8,389 nucleotides of DNA, taken from contig JBEIJQ010000132.1 in the NCBI GenBank assembly GCA_040380145.1, positions 1 through 8,389 on the forward strand, written 5' to 3'. The translations under genes were made by a program, and so were the position numbers. Shown piece by piece: positions 1 to 6,210 of this stretch. How positions within the stretch are numbered: position 1 is the first letter of the stretch; every line of letters starts with the position of its first letter. The notes under the pieces are model-generated. The model was given only the letters and a program-made list of their open reading frames with translations. It made no database searches and had not been told where the DNA came from. The stretch comes from JBEIJQ01 sp040380145. Lineage in GTDB: Bacteria > Bacteroidota > Bacteroidia > Chitinophagales > Saprospiraceae.

Positions 1-299
1 CGCGAACAAAAGACTCGCGCTGGCTCCGGATTTGATCGGGATTTACTTTGGTTTCTTTTTCTTTTTGGAAGAAGAAAAAGAAAAAGAAAGCCCATTCAGG
101 AACAAAACACCCTGCGAACTATAAATCGGCTACCGGTGAAAGTCATCGAAAAAGACTCCAGGGAGGAGAATCGCAAAAATCCAATGACAATTCTGGGTTA
201 AAAGGCCGTTCTCGGTAAGATGACCGGTTTCGATGGGAAACTTCGGAGATTTTTTTCGGAACCGATTCCAAATTGTTGGGGGACCCACGAAATCATCTC
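1..299. other. Left-edge region with no recognisable gene
   Basis: I find no convincing coding region here on either strand. Reading frames that enter from the right (for example from 233 on the plus strand) are low-complexity, match no family I know, and run antisense to the carboxypeptidase gene. The stretch is the 3' side of that gene plus whatever lies off the left edge. It holds a strong purine/pyrimidine inverted repeat at 52-89 and a small CGCGA/TCGCG inverted repeat at 1-19 that is cut close to the window edge. The rest (about 91-299) is AT-rich without a recognised signal. Confidence 0.6.
52..89. repeat. Perfect 15-bp homopurine/homopyrimidine inverted repeat
   Basis: The left arm TTTCTTTTTCTTTTT (52-66) is the exact reverse complement of the right arm AAAAAGAAAAAGAAA (75-89), with the 8-nt spacer GGAAGAAG between. 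One arm is all pyrimidine and the other all purine, so the element could form a hairpin on either strand. It could be a bidirectional transcription terminator for a gene off the left edge, or a copy of a dispersed palindromic intergenic repeat; the sequence alone does not decide. It lies more than 200 bp beyond the likely terminator of the carboxypeptidase gene, so it is not needed by that gene. Confidence 0.75.
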
Positions 300-340
300 A
301 AAAAAAGCTCAACACCGCCCATCGTTCGATGGGCACGAGC
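300..340 (-). terminator. Probable Rho-independent terminator of the PBP4-type gene
   Basis: Read on the minus strand, 18 nt after the stop codon of the carboxypeptidase gene, there is an 8-bp perfect inverted repeat (GCCCATCG at 317-324 with CGATGGGC at 327-334). It is embedded in a possible outer 4-bp stem (307-310 with 337-340) and followed directly by seven U residues (A-run 300-306 on the plus strand). GC-rich stem plus U-tract is the classical intrinsic terminator layout. The asymmetric internal loop between the two stems makes it imperfect. Confidence 0.65.
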
Positions 341-357
341 GCCGGATCTAAAATTCT

Positions 358-1812
358 TCACTGGGCGACCAATGCGGTCATGATACCTTCCATGGCCGTT
401 CGGATTTCCTTGTCGGTACAAGAAAACTGGTTGGCGATCAGGCAAAACGCGATGGTTTTGCCCGATCGCGCGGTGGCGTATCCGGTGAAACCGCGCACGC
501 GGGTCATCGAACCGCTTTTGGTGCGGACGCGGCCTTCGGCGGGCGTGCCCTGGCAGAAAATCTTGACGGTGCCGGATTGTCCGGCCACGGGCAGGGTATT
601 GGAAAAATCGCCGAACGCTTGGGGGTCGGCATGGATTTTCCGGAGCAGTTCGCCCAAAAATTTGGCGGTGACGGCGTTGCTGCGCGAAAGGCCGGAGCCG
701 TCGTCTTGAAAAACTCCCTCGAAGGACAAGCCGCGGTCTTCCCAGAATTTTTTCACGGCGGCGGCACCTCCCACATAGGAAACCTTCACGCCCTGATGTG
801 CGCAGAGGGCCTTGAGAATGGCCTCGCAGTAGAGGTTGACGCTTTCGAAATTGGCCCTTTCCACGATCTTGCGCAGGGAGGGGGAACGGTGTGTGTAGAG
901 AGCGCGGGTGGCGGGCAGCTCTTTGTCGAGCCGTTCGGTCACGGCGGCTCCGGTGACCGGGATTCCATTGGCAGCGAGGAACTTGCGGAGGTGGTGCGCG
1001 GCGAAAAGCGCCGGGTCGGGCAGCGATCCCTTCAGAGTGAACTCGCTTTTGCCGGAAGGTATTTTTCCGCGCACGTACCCTTGGGGCGAAAAGGGCGCGG
1101 CATAGATGTACGCATCGTCTTTTTCGTCGTCGCCGCCAACCAGTTCGTTGATCAGTGAAAAACCCGGCACTTCCGGATCGAGGCGGAGCAACCGAGGCGT
1201 CCCGCCCGCCTTTTGCGAGGGTTGAAATACTGCTTTGTATCGGTTTTCGTGGATGTTCAGCCCCGAAGCGCCGGCCGCATAAAAGTTGCCCAGGTCGGCC
1301 CACTGCCACCCGGCGGGCGCGGAATCGCTTTCGTTCCAACCGTTTTCCCCGACCACTTTGCCCTTGATCGAGCGAATGCCGGTCTGTTGGAGGGCGCGGG
1401 CAAAAGCAGTGAAAAGATCCTTCATCGAAGAGGCGCCAGGCATATCGGCCGATCCGAGGGTCGGATCGCCGTAGCCGACGATGTGCACATTCCCGTGGAG
1501 CACGCCGGCCACGACGGCGCCGCTGATGCGCAGTTCGGTGCGGAACCGGTAATCGCCGCCCAACCCCCCGAGGCCGGTAGCGGTGGTCAGGACTTTGAGC
1601 GTGGAAGCGGGCAACAGGCTTTTGTCGGCGTTCCGCTGGCCAACCACTCTTTTATTCGCGACATCCACGGCGTAAAAACCCCATTGCCCGGACAACATGC
1701 CCGGGTGATTGTCGAAAGCATCAAGGGCCGACTGCAGGGTTTGTGCGCCCAACGGAAGCGCCCAAACGAGCAGTAAAGCGAGGTAAAGAAGGGGCGTACG
1801 TTTTTTTTCCAT
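358..1812 (-). CDS. dacB: D-alanyl-D-alanine carboxypeptidase/endopeptidase, PBP4 (peptidase S13) family
   Basis: A 484-residue penicillin-binding protein of the PBP4/DacB type. Enzymes of this family cut the terminal D-Ala from peptidoglycan stem peptides and often also cleave cross-links, in the periplasm. The three active-site motifs of serine PBPs are visible: SxxK as S70-T-L-K73, SxN as S324-V-N326, and the third box as K432-S-G434 (the common form is KTG). The long insert between the first two motifs and the DGSGLSR segment (371-377) are typical of the family. Residues 1-23 look like a Sec signal peptide (MEKKR, then a hydrophobic stretch ending LPLGA, then Q24). I chose the ATG at 1812 because the signal peptide begins there; the frame stays open upstream to 1881, but that extension puts a polar, atypical segment ahead of the signal peptide. 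It lies 115 bp downstream of the polyprenyl synthase gene on the same strand, with a terminator-like hairpin between, so it is probably transcribed separately; I found no clear promoter. Confidence 0.93.
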   Translation of the reverse strand: MEKKRTPLLYLALLLVWALPLGAQTLQSALDAFDNHPGMLSGQWGFYAVDVANKRVVGQRNADKSLLPASTLKVLTTATGLGGLGGDYRFRTELRISGAVVAGVLHGNVHIVGYGDPTLGSADMPGASSMKDLFTAFARALQQTGIRSIKGKVVGENGWNESDSAPAGWQWADLGNFYAAGASGLNIHENRYKAVFQPSQKAGGTPRLLRLDPEVPGFSLINELVGGDDEKDDAYIYAAPFSPQGYVRGKIPSGKSEFTLKGSLPDPALFAAHHLRKFLAANGIPVTGAAVTERLDKELPATRALYTHRSPSLRKIVERANFESVNLYCEAILKALCAHQGVKVSYVGGAAAVKKFWEDRGLSFEGVFQDDGSGLSRSNAVTAKFLGELLRKIHADPQAFGDFSNTLPVAGQSGTVKIFCQGTPAEGRVRTKSGSMTRVRGFTGYATARSGKTIAFCLIANQFSCTDKEIRTAMEGIMTALVAQ

Positions 1813-1904
1813 GGACTTGTGACAAAAGGGGAAAAACCGAAAACAGCCTTCCAAAAAGTGATTTTTTCCATTTTTCCCCAAAAAATGCAGAAAAAATGGT
1901 CTCC

Positions 1905-1928
1905 GAAAAAGCGGCTCTTTCCGCCGCT
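1905..1928 (-). terminator. Probable Rho-independent terminator of the polyprenyl synthase gene
   Basis: On the minus strand the sequence reads AGCGGC, a 7-nt loop, GCCGCT, then a short U-run (plus-strand A-run 1906-1910, whose last A also closes the stem). The 6-bp GC-rich stem starts in the last base of the stop codon region (stop at 1928-1930), so the terminator is fused to the end of the gene. The U-tract is short, which lowers confidence. If it works, it separates the synthase from the downstream carboxypeptidase gene. Confidence 0.5.
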
Positions 1929-2902
1929 CAATGTTCGCGCTGCATCAGGTCGGCAGCAAAACCGGCGAGGGAACGCTTGGCGTTGCCAGGCGCGCCGACG
2001 GCGTCGAGGTCTGCAAGGGCATCGCGGTAATACAAATCGATGGCCTCTTCGGCCTGCCGTGGGATATCCAGATCCCGCAAAAAGTCCAGCACCGCCGCGA
2101 TTTTCGCCTCTTCTTGCTCGACGGGCAGGGAAAGCAGCCGCCGCAGTTCGCTTTTTTGCGGAGGCGGGGCCGTTTCCATGGCCTTGCACACGAGGAAGGT
2201 TTTTTTGCCCTGCGCGATGTCCCCGCCGGTTTTTTTGCCGAACTTCAATGGGTCGCCGAACGAGTCGAGCAGGTCGTCCTTGATCTGGAAAGCGATGCCG
2301 ATCTTGCGGCCGAAACGGCCCAAGCGGACGGCGTCTTCGGCGGAGGCCCCGCCGATCATCGCGCCCATCTCCAGAGCTCCGGAGAGCAAAACGGCCGTTT
2401 TCAGTTCGATCATCCGCACATATTCCCCGAGGGACACATCGTCCCGATTTTCGAAAAGCATGTCCATTTGTTGGCCCTCGCAGACACCGGCAGCCGTATC
2501 GTTGAAAATCTCCAATAGGCGCGGCAAAAGTGGGCCAGCCCCCTGGGCCAAGTATCCGTACACCTTGACCAGCATCACATCGCCGGCGAGAATGGCCGTA
2601 TTCTCCCCGAATTTTTCGTGCACGGTGGGCTTTCCCCGGCGCAACGGCGCACGATCCATGATGTCGTCGTGCACCAGCGAGAAATTGTGGAAAAGTTCTA
2701 CGGCGTAAGCGGCGGAAAGGGCCCTTTCGGGATCGCCACCAAACAGCCGGCAGGCCTCCAAGGCCAGCAGAGGCCGAAGCCGTTTGCCGCCCAACGACAT
2801 GATGTAACGTACCGGCTCGTACAGCTCGGTCGGATCACCGGGAAAGGTCTGCCTTTCGGCATAAGCAGCGTAGCGCAAGGAAAGATCGTAAAGCGGGGCC
2901 AT
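1928..2902 (-). CDS. Polyprenyl (all-trans isoprenyl) diphosphate synthase
   Basis: A 324-residue cytosolic enzyme of the polyprenyl synthetase family, which condenses isopentenyl diphosphate with an allylic diphosphate to build chains for menaquinone, carotenoids or other isoprenoids. Visible marks are the GGKRLRP substrate-binding motif (residues 38-44), the first aspartate-rich motif D79-D-I-M-D83 followed by RRGKPTVH, and the second, D209-D-L-L-D213, in the segment FQIKDDLLD. The first motif is the plain DDxxD form, without the two-residue insertion of bacterial farnesyl synthases, and an aromatic residue (F74) lies five positions before it. By known chain-length rules this suggests a geranylgeranyl-type (C20) product rather than farnesyl; that is an inference. 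The ATG at 2902 is chosen because the conserved N-terminal helix starts there; the frame is open further upstream to 3031, but that part lies antisense to the divergent regulator gene and crosses the predicted promoter. The symbol is left empty because product length is unknown. Confidence 0.92.
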   Translation of the reverse strand: MAPLYDLSLRYAAYAERQTFPGDPTELYEPVRYIMSLGGKRLRPLLALEACRLFGGDPERALSAAYAVELFHNFSLVHDDIMDRAPLRRGKPTVHEKFGENTAILAGDVMLVKVYGYLAQGAGPLLPRLLEIFNDTAAGVCEGQQMDMLFENRDDVSLGEYVRMIELKTAVLLSGALEMGAMIGGASAEDAVRLGRFGRKIGIAFQIKDDLLDSFGDPLKFGKKTGGDIAQGKKTFLVCKAMETAPPPQKSELRRLLSLPVEQEEAKIAAVLDFLRDLDIPRQAEEAIDLYYRDALADLDAVGAPGNAKRSLAGFAADLMQREH

Positions 2903-2934
2903 TTTGATCGGTGTACAATAAGATGTGCAGGGTG

Positions 2935-2964
2935 TTGTTGTGAACGCAAAAATAACTATCTTTG
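2935..2964 (+). promoter_or_regulatory. Predicted Bacteroidota-type promoter of the Rcp1-like regulator
   Basis: A -7 element TATCTTTG (2957-2964) fits the Bacteroidota consensus TAnnTTTG exactly. A -33 TTG lies at 2935-2937 with a 19-bp spacer, the expected distance. Transcription would start near 2970, giving a leader of roughly 15-20 nt to the ATG at 2988. It overlaps the predicted divergent promoter of the synthase gene. Confidence 0.6.
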
Positions 2965-2975
2965 GCACACTCCAA
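2947..2975 (-). promoter_or_regulatory. Predicted Bacteroidota-type promoter of the polyprenyl synthase
   Basis: On the minus strand, TATTTTTG (plus-strand CAAAAATA, 2947-2954) fits TAnnTTTG. A -33 TTG (plus-strand CAA, 2973-2975) lies 18 bp upstream. The transcript would start near 2941, leaving a leader of about 40 nt to the ATG at 2902. The element is interleaved with the plus-strand promoter, so both cannot be fully occupied by polymerase at once. Confidence 0.55.
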
Positions 2976-2987
2976 CCCATCGAGCAC

Positions 2988-3428
2988 ATGCCACCGAGCC
3001 GTCCTTTTCTCATCATGCTGGTTGAAGACAACCCGGGCGACGTACGCTTGACGCAAGAGGCTTTGCGGGAAAGTGGTCAAAACGTACAATTGATCGTGCA
3101 GATGGACGGACAAGAAGCCATTGAGCTTCTTCGGGGCAAGGCGGCAACTCCATCGGCGACCCTCCCGGACCTGATCTTGCTCGATCTCAACCTGCCTCGC
3201 ACGGACGGACGGGAAATCCTCTTGTACCTGAAGACCGATCCCGTGCTGAAGCGCATACCGGTGATCGTGCTCACCACCTCGATAGCCGATCAGGACATAC
3301 TGATCTGTTACGGGGCGCACGCCAATTGCATGGTCAGCAAACCCGTTGATTTCGACGATTTTTTTCGCTCGATCGACAACATACTCCGTTTTTGGTTGGG
3401 CACGGCCCTGCTGCCGTGCACGAGATAG
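2988..3428 (+). CDS. Single-domain response regulator, Rcp1-like (CheY-fold receiver)
   Basis: A 146-residue stand-alone receiver with no output domain. Receiver landmarks are all present: acidic pair E13-D14 in LVEDNPGD, phospho-acceptor D66 in LILLDLNLPRTDG, switch threonines T96/T97 after PVIVL, and K118 in VSKP. The VEDNPGD start, the LPRTDGREIL stretch, and the tail with FW (135-136) and a closing LP are typical of the Rcp1 group, whose founding member takes phosphate from the cyanobacterial phytochrome Cph1. No phytochrome is in this window. The ATG at 2988 is preferred because beta-strand 1 starts seven residues later and the predicted promoter lies upstream of it; an in-frame ATG at 2925 would put the promoter inside the gene. 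There is no Shine-Dalgarno. The next gene (3503) is on the same strand 74 bp away, so the two may be co-transcribed and this small receiver may exchange phosphate with the receiver-bearing protein there (inference). Confidence 0.92.
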   Translation: MPPSRPFLIMLVEDNPGDVRLTQEALRESGQNVQLIVQMDGQEAIELLRGKAATPSATLPDLILLDLNLPRTDGREILLYLKTDPVLKRIPVIVLTTSIADQDILICYGAHANCMVSKPVDFDDFFRSIDNILRFWLGTALLPCTR

Positions 3429-3453
3429 CACACACAAAATAAGGTAACGCAAG

Positions 3454-3482
3454 ACAATAATTTTCGTAAAATTGTGTTTTTT
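3454..3482 (+). terminator. Weak AT-rich hairpin with U-tract between the regulator and hybrid-protein genes
   Basis: ACAAT (3454-3458) pairs with ATTGT (3471-3475), and TTT (3461-3463) with AAA (3468-3470), leaving a 2-nt bulge and a TCGT loop; six U residues follow (3477-3482). The stem has only two G-C pairs, so it would be weak. It could act as a partial terminator that lowers expression of the second gene, or have no function. No clear TAnnTTTG promoter was found in this gap. Confidence 0.25.
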
Positions 3483-3502
3483 GTGGCAAAAGTGAAAGGA
3501 AC

Positions 3503-5428
3503 ATGCACATCGTGTTGGTGGAAGATAGTCTAGTAGATGCCCAGCTCTTGAGGTTGTGTCTGCGCCAGGTGTTGCCCGAGGCGACGCTGAACCATTTCGG
3601 CACCTTTGCCGAAGCGTCCGACTTTTGGGAACGCGAAAGCCCCCGGCTGGTCATGCTCGACTGGTCGTTGCCCGATATGACCGGCCCGCAGGCATTGGCC
3701 CAATTGGAGAAAGCACTGCCCGGCGTTCCGGTGGTGGTGCTGGTGCGGGCGGGCGAACAAAAAATCGGACGCCGGGCCATCGAACTCGGCGCGCGGGATT
3801 TTTTGGCCAAAGGTGATTTCGGCCTGGAAACCTTCGAGCGGGTTATGCGCCACATCGCCCACACCATCGCCCTGGAGGAAAAAAACGCCCTCGAATCCCA
3901 AAAAGCCATTTTTTCGGACAACCTTTTTCGCGAAACCCTTCGTCGAACGGGCACCAGAATGTGGAAATTGGAACTGCTGGGGCATCGATTGGAAAATTTG
4001 GAAGGTTTGTCTGAGCTGCTCGGCACCGCCCAAGAAGAAGGCCCAGACGATCTGTCGGGTCTGTTGCAACGGATCCATCCCGATGATCGGGAGCGGTTCG
4101 CGGCGACGATCGCACGGGCCGGCGGTTCCGGTTCCCCAGAGGAACTTTTCCACCGGCTAATCGGACCCGGGCACGATGAAAAACCTTGCTTCTCATTCGT
4201 CGTGCCCGGCGAAGACCCCGGATCGGGCAAAATGTGCCTCTACGGGTTTACCCAGGACCATTCTCGTTACCTCACCCCGGAGTACCTGTGGATGGCGCGC
4301 CGTATGCTGCAAAGCTCCACCAAATTGCGACGCGAACTGATATCTGACATGAGCTTTCGTCTGCGTACACCGCTCGGCACCTTGGTGAACCTATTGTTCC
4401 TGTTCGACAAAACGCCCATGGATGAAGAACAGTCGGTGCTTTACGAAGCGCTCAGCAGTTCGGCGTTCGAACTCACCTCGGCGGCCTCTTCGTTGCTGAA
4501 TCTTTCGCTGTTGGACAACGAGCAGATTCCCCAGCACAAGGCCCCTTTTGTGCTGTTAGACTGCGTCCGATCGGCCTGGAAGGCCCAATCCACCAAACTG
4601 AATCGGCGAACCATAGCTTTTCGGGAGCATTTCGACAGATCTCTTCCGGAAAAAATGACGGGCGACTCCCAGCAGTTGTTTCAGATCCTGTACAATTTGT
4701 TCGACCACTCGCTCCATCTTTTGCCCGAAAAAAGAGGCTTCATTTCGCTTCGTATAGACGTTTTGCAACGCACCGTCCGGGAAACGAAACTGTCGTTCGA
4801 AATTTCCGACAGCGGCGGATACCACTTGGACGAAGAAACCATATCCCGCTGGTTGTCATCCGAAATCCAGTCAGTTTCGGCGGTGACCGAGGACAAACTG
4901 CGCCAACTCAACGTCCCCATGGCGAATGTGCTTGCCCAAGCGATGGGAGGCGAGTTGACCATTGAAAAGGATACCGACCACAGGCCGACCTACCGTTTGG
5001 TGTTGGATTTCGGGACGGTCGAACAAAAAACAGCGCCCCACCCGCCTTTGCCCGAAAAATGGTCGTCGCTGCGCATTCTCTTGGTGGAAGACCACCCCCT
5101 CAACCAGATAGCCGCCAAAAAAGTGCTCCTTTCCTGGGGCGAGGACGTTTCGGTCGAAATCGCCGAAAACGGCCGTGCCGCGCTCGACAAAATAGACGAA
5201 CAGACTTTCGATGTGGTGCTGATGGATCTTCAAATGCCCGAGATGGACGGTATGGAAGCATTCGTGGCCATCCGACGGTTTTCCGCGGTGCCGATCGTCG
5301 CCGTGACGGCCAACGCTTCCCCTCAGGAAGAAAGCAGGTGCCTCGAAGCGGGTTTCAACGCCTACTTGTCCAAACCGTATCGGCCACAGGCCCTGTACGA
5401 GACGATTTCCTCCGTGCTGAAAGCCTGA
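3503..5428 (+). CDS. Hybrid sensor protein REC-PAS-HK-REC with degenerate (pseudo) histidine-kinase core
   Basis: A 641-residue cytoplasmic protein; no signal peptide or membrane segment is seen. Order: receiver 1 (about 1-120; E7-D8, phospho-site D53, K103, but V81 where a switch Thr/Ser is usual), a short helical linker (about 120-138), a PAS_3-like domain (about 139-254, with IHPDDR at 191-196), a HisKA-like helix pair (about 270-340), an HATPase-like domain (about 348-505) and receiver 2 (about 523-641; E529-D530, D575, T602, K624, all canonical). The H-box reads MSFRLRTPL (283-291): F285 replaces the phospho-accepting His. In the N-box (NLFDHSLHL, 398-406) H402 replaces the second Asn. 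G1 survives as D436-S-G-G439, but the G2 glycines are lost (QLNVPM, 468-473) ahead of MGG (481-483). Autophosphorylation by the usual route therefore looks impossible. Likely roles are phosphate acceptor, phosphate sink or scaffold in a phosphorelay (inference). The start is the ATG directly before receiver strand 1. The stop is 3 bp from that of the convergent esterase gene. Confidence 0.9.
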   Translation: MHIVLVEDSLVDAQLLRLCLRQVLPEATLNHFGTFAEASDFWERESPRLVMLDWSLPDMTGPQALAQLEKALPGVPVVVLVRAGEQKIGRRAIELGARDFLAKGDFGLETFERVMRHIAHTIALEEKNALESQKAIFSDNLFRETLRRTGTRMWKLELLGHRLENLEGLSELLGTAQEEGPDDLSGLLQRIHPDDRERFAATIARAGGSGSPEELFHRLIGPGHDEKPCFSFVVPGEDPGSGKMCLYGFTQDHSRYLTPEYLWMARRMLQSSTKLRRELISDMSFRLRTPLGTLVNLLFLFDKTPMDEEQSVLYEALSSSAFELTSAASSLLNLSLLDNEQIPQHKAPFVLLDCVRSAWKAQSTKLNRRTIAFREHFDRSLPEKMTGDSQQLFQILYNLFDHSLHLLPEKRGFISLRIDVLQRTVRETKLSFEISDSGGYHLDEETISRWLSSEIQSVSAVTEDKLRQLNVPMANVLAQAMGGELTIEKDTDHRPTYRLVLDFGTVEQKTAPHPPLPEKWSSLRILLVEDHPLNQIAAKKVLLSWGEDVSVEIAENGRAALDKIDEQTFDVVLMDLQMPEMDGMEAFVAIRRFSAVPIVAVTANASPQEESRCLEAGFNAYLSKPYRPQALYETISSVLKA

Positions 5429-5436
5429 TAATCAGG
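5424..5436. repeat. Palindrome spanning two convergent stop codons
   Basis: CCTGAT-A-ATCAGG is a perfect 6-bp inverted repeat around a single A. It contains the TGA stop of the plus-strand hybrid gene (5426-5428) and the TGA stop of the minus-strand esterase gene (5432-5434). As RNA it could form CCTGA/TCAGG with a 3-nt loop on both transcripts, but neither strand has a good U-tract after it. It may mark a weak bidirectional transcript end or be a by-product of two TGA stops facing each other. Confidence 0.45.
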
Positions 5437-6166
5437 AAAAACGACTGTCCAGATAATACGGCAACATGGCCCGCCAAGTGGGCCAGTCGTGCCGCATGTC
5501 GGGGCCCCAGATGTCCAGTTCGTGTGGAATTCCCTTTTGGCGGAGCAGGGCCGCCAATTTTCTGGAAGCATCGGGAGATTCATAGGCCCCTGAACCCGAC
5601 AACAAATGGATGTGGCGCGCCTGTTGGAGGCGGGGCAAGAAATAATCGTCGTTCAGATTGCCCAAATAGTGCATCGGGGAATTGAAGTAAACATCCTCGT
5701 CGTAGTAACCGTCGGTGTAAGTGGTGAGGTCGTACACCCCGCTCATCGCGATCGTGCCGGCCAGCAGGTCCGGGCGCTTGAAGTACAGGTTGGCGGCGTG
5801 CAAAGCACCGAGCGAAGCACCCGTCGTGATGATCGGGGTCGTTTCGCTGGTCATGCTTTTGATGAAAGGCACCACTTCGTTGAACACATACTGATTGAAC
5901 TGTGCATGACGAATGGACTTTTGGCGGGGCTGCATTTGTCGGTTCAACCAACTTTCGGCGTTGATGCTGTTGATGGAAAAAACCTTGACCTTGCCCGCTT
6001 CGATGTACTTGGCGATGGAATCGATCAGCTTGAAACGCTCGTATTCGAGGTAGTCGGCCGCGGCCGTGGGCAGCATCAGCAGCGCGAAACCGTAATGGCC
6101 GTACACGACCGTCTCCATGGTCTTGTTGAGTGCCGGACTGTGCCAGGCGTGCAATTCGCGGTGCAT
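5432..6166 (-). CDS. Alpha/beta-hydrolase esterase, COG4947-like putative esterase
   Basis: A 244-residue cytosolic alpha/beta-hydrolase resembling the uncharacterised esterase/lipase group COG4947 (recalled from family knowledge). The nucleophile elbow is G116-A-S118-L-G120 with S118 as the likely catalytic serine. H226 in MRHDWPTWR is the likely catalytic histidine. The third residue is probably E196 or D199 in GSGAYESPD. The MSGVYDLTTYTDGYYDEDVYF block (141-161) suits the same group. No signal peptide is seen. The substrate cannot be told from the sequence. The ATG at 6166 is chosen because the conserved part begins there and a TAnnTTTG element lies 45 bp upstream; the frame stays open to 6304, but that extension crosses the promoter and overlaps the 3' end of the LuxR-type gene. 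It follows that regulator on the same strand after a 97-bp gap, and converges on the hybrid gene with 3 bp between stops. Confidence 0.85.
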   Translation of the reverse strand: MHRELHAWHSPALNKTMETVVYGHYGFALLMLPTAAADYLEYERFKLIDSIAKYIEAGKVKVFSINSINAESWLNRQMQPRQKSIRHAQFNQYVFNEVVPFIKSMTSETTPIITTGASLGALHAANLYFKRPDLLAGTIAMSGVYDLTTYTDGYYDEDVYFNSPMHYLGNLNDDYFLPRLQQARHIHLLSGSGAYESPDASRKLAALLRQKGIPHELDIWGPDMRHDWPTWRAMLPYYLDSRFS

Positions 6167-6210
6167 ACGGCCGTTGTGGATGGTGAAAAATACAAAATTG
6201 GACTCGTGGG

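Noticed and set aside
1..19. CGCGA/TCGCG inverted repeat at the left edge considered as a terminator or attachment site
   Set aside because: Only 5 bp visible, no U-tract and cut close to the window edge; cannot be judged.
293..1339. Long minus-strand open frame (348 codons) in another frame of the PBP4-type gene
   Set aside because: Arg/Pro-rich composition typical of an out-of-frame reading of GC-rich coding DNA; the overlapping frame has all PBP motifs and a signal peptide.
1213..1776. Plus-strand open frame of 187 codons antisense to the PBP4-type gene
   Set aside because: No family resemblance and no promoter; a mirror of the codon pattern of the real gene.
1813..1881. Upstream in-frame extension of the PBP4-type gene to an ATG at 1881
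   Set aside because: Adds a polar, Phe-rich segment ahead of a good signal peptide; the ATG at 1812 fits better.
1869..1887. AT-rich 7-bp inverted repeat (CATTTTT / AAAAATG) in the leader of the PBP4-type gene
   Set aside because: Lies in a low-complexity A/T region where such repeats arise easily; no riboswitch or terminator features.
1931..2518. Plus-strand open frame of 195 codons antisense to the polyprenyl synthase
   Set aside because: Fully inside a well-supported gene on the other strand and matches nothing recognisable.
3476..3483. TTTG-containing T-rich stretch before the hybrid gene considered as a promoter
   Set aside because: Lacks the TA of TAnnTTTG at the right distance and has no matching -33 box.
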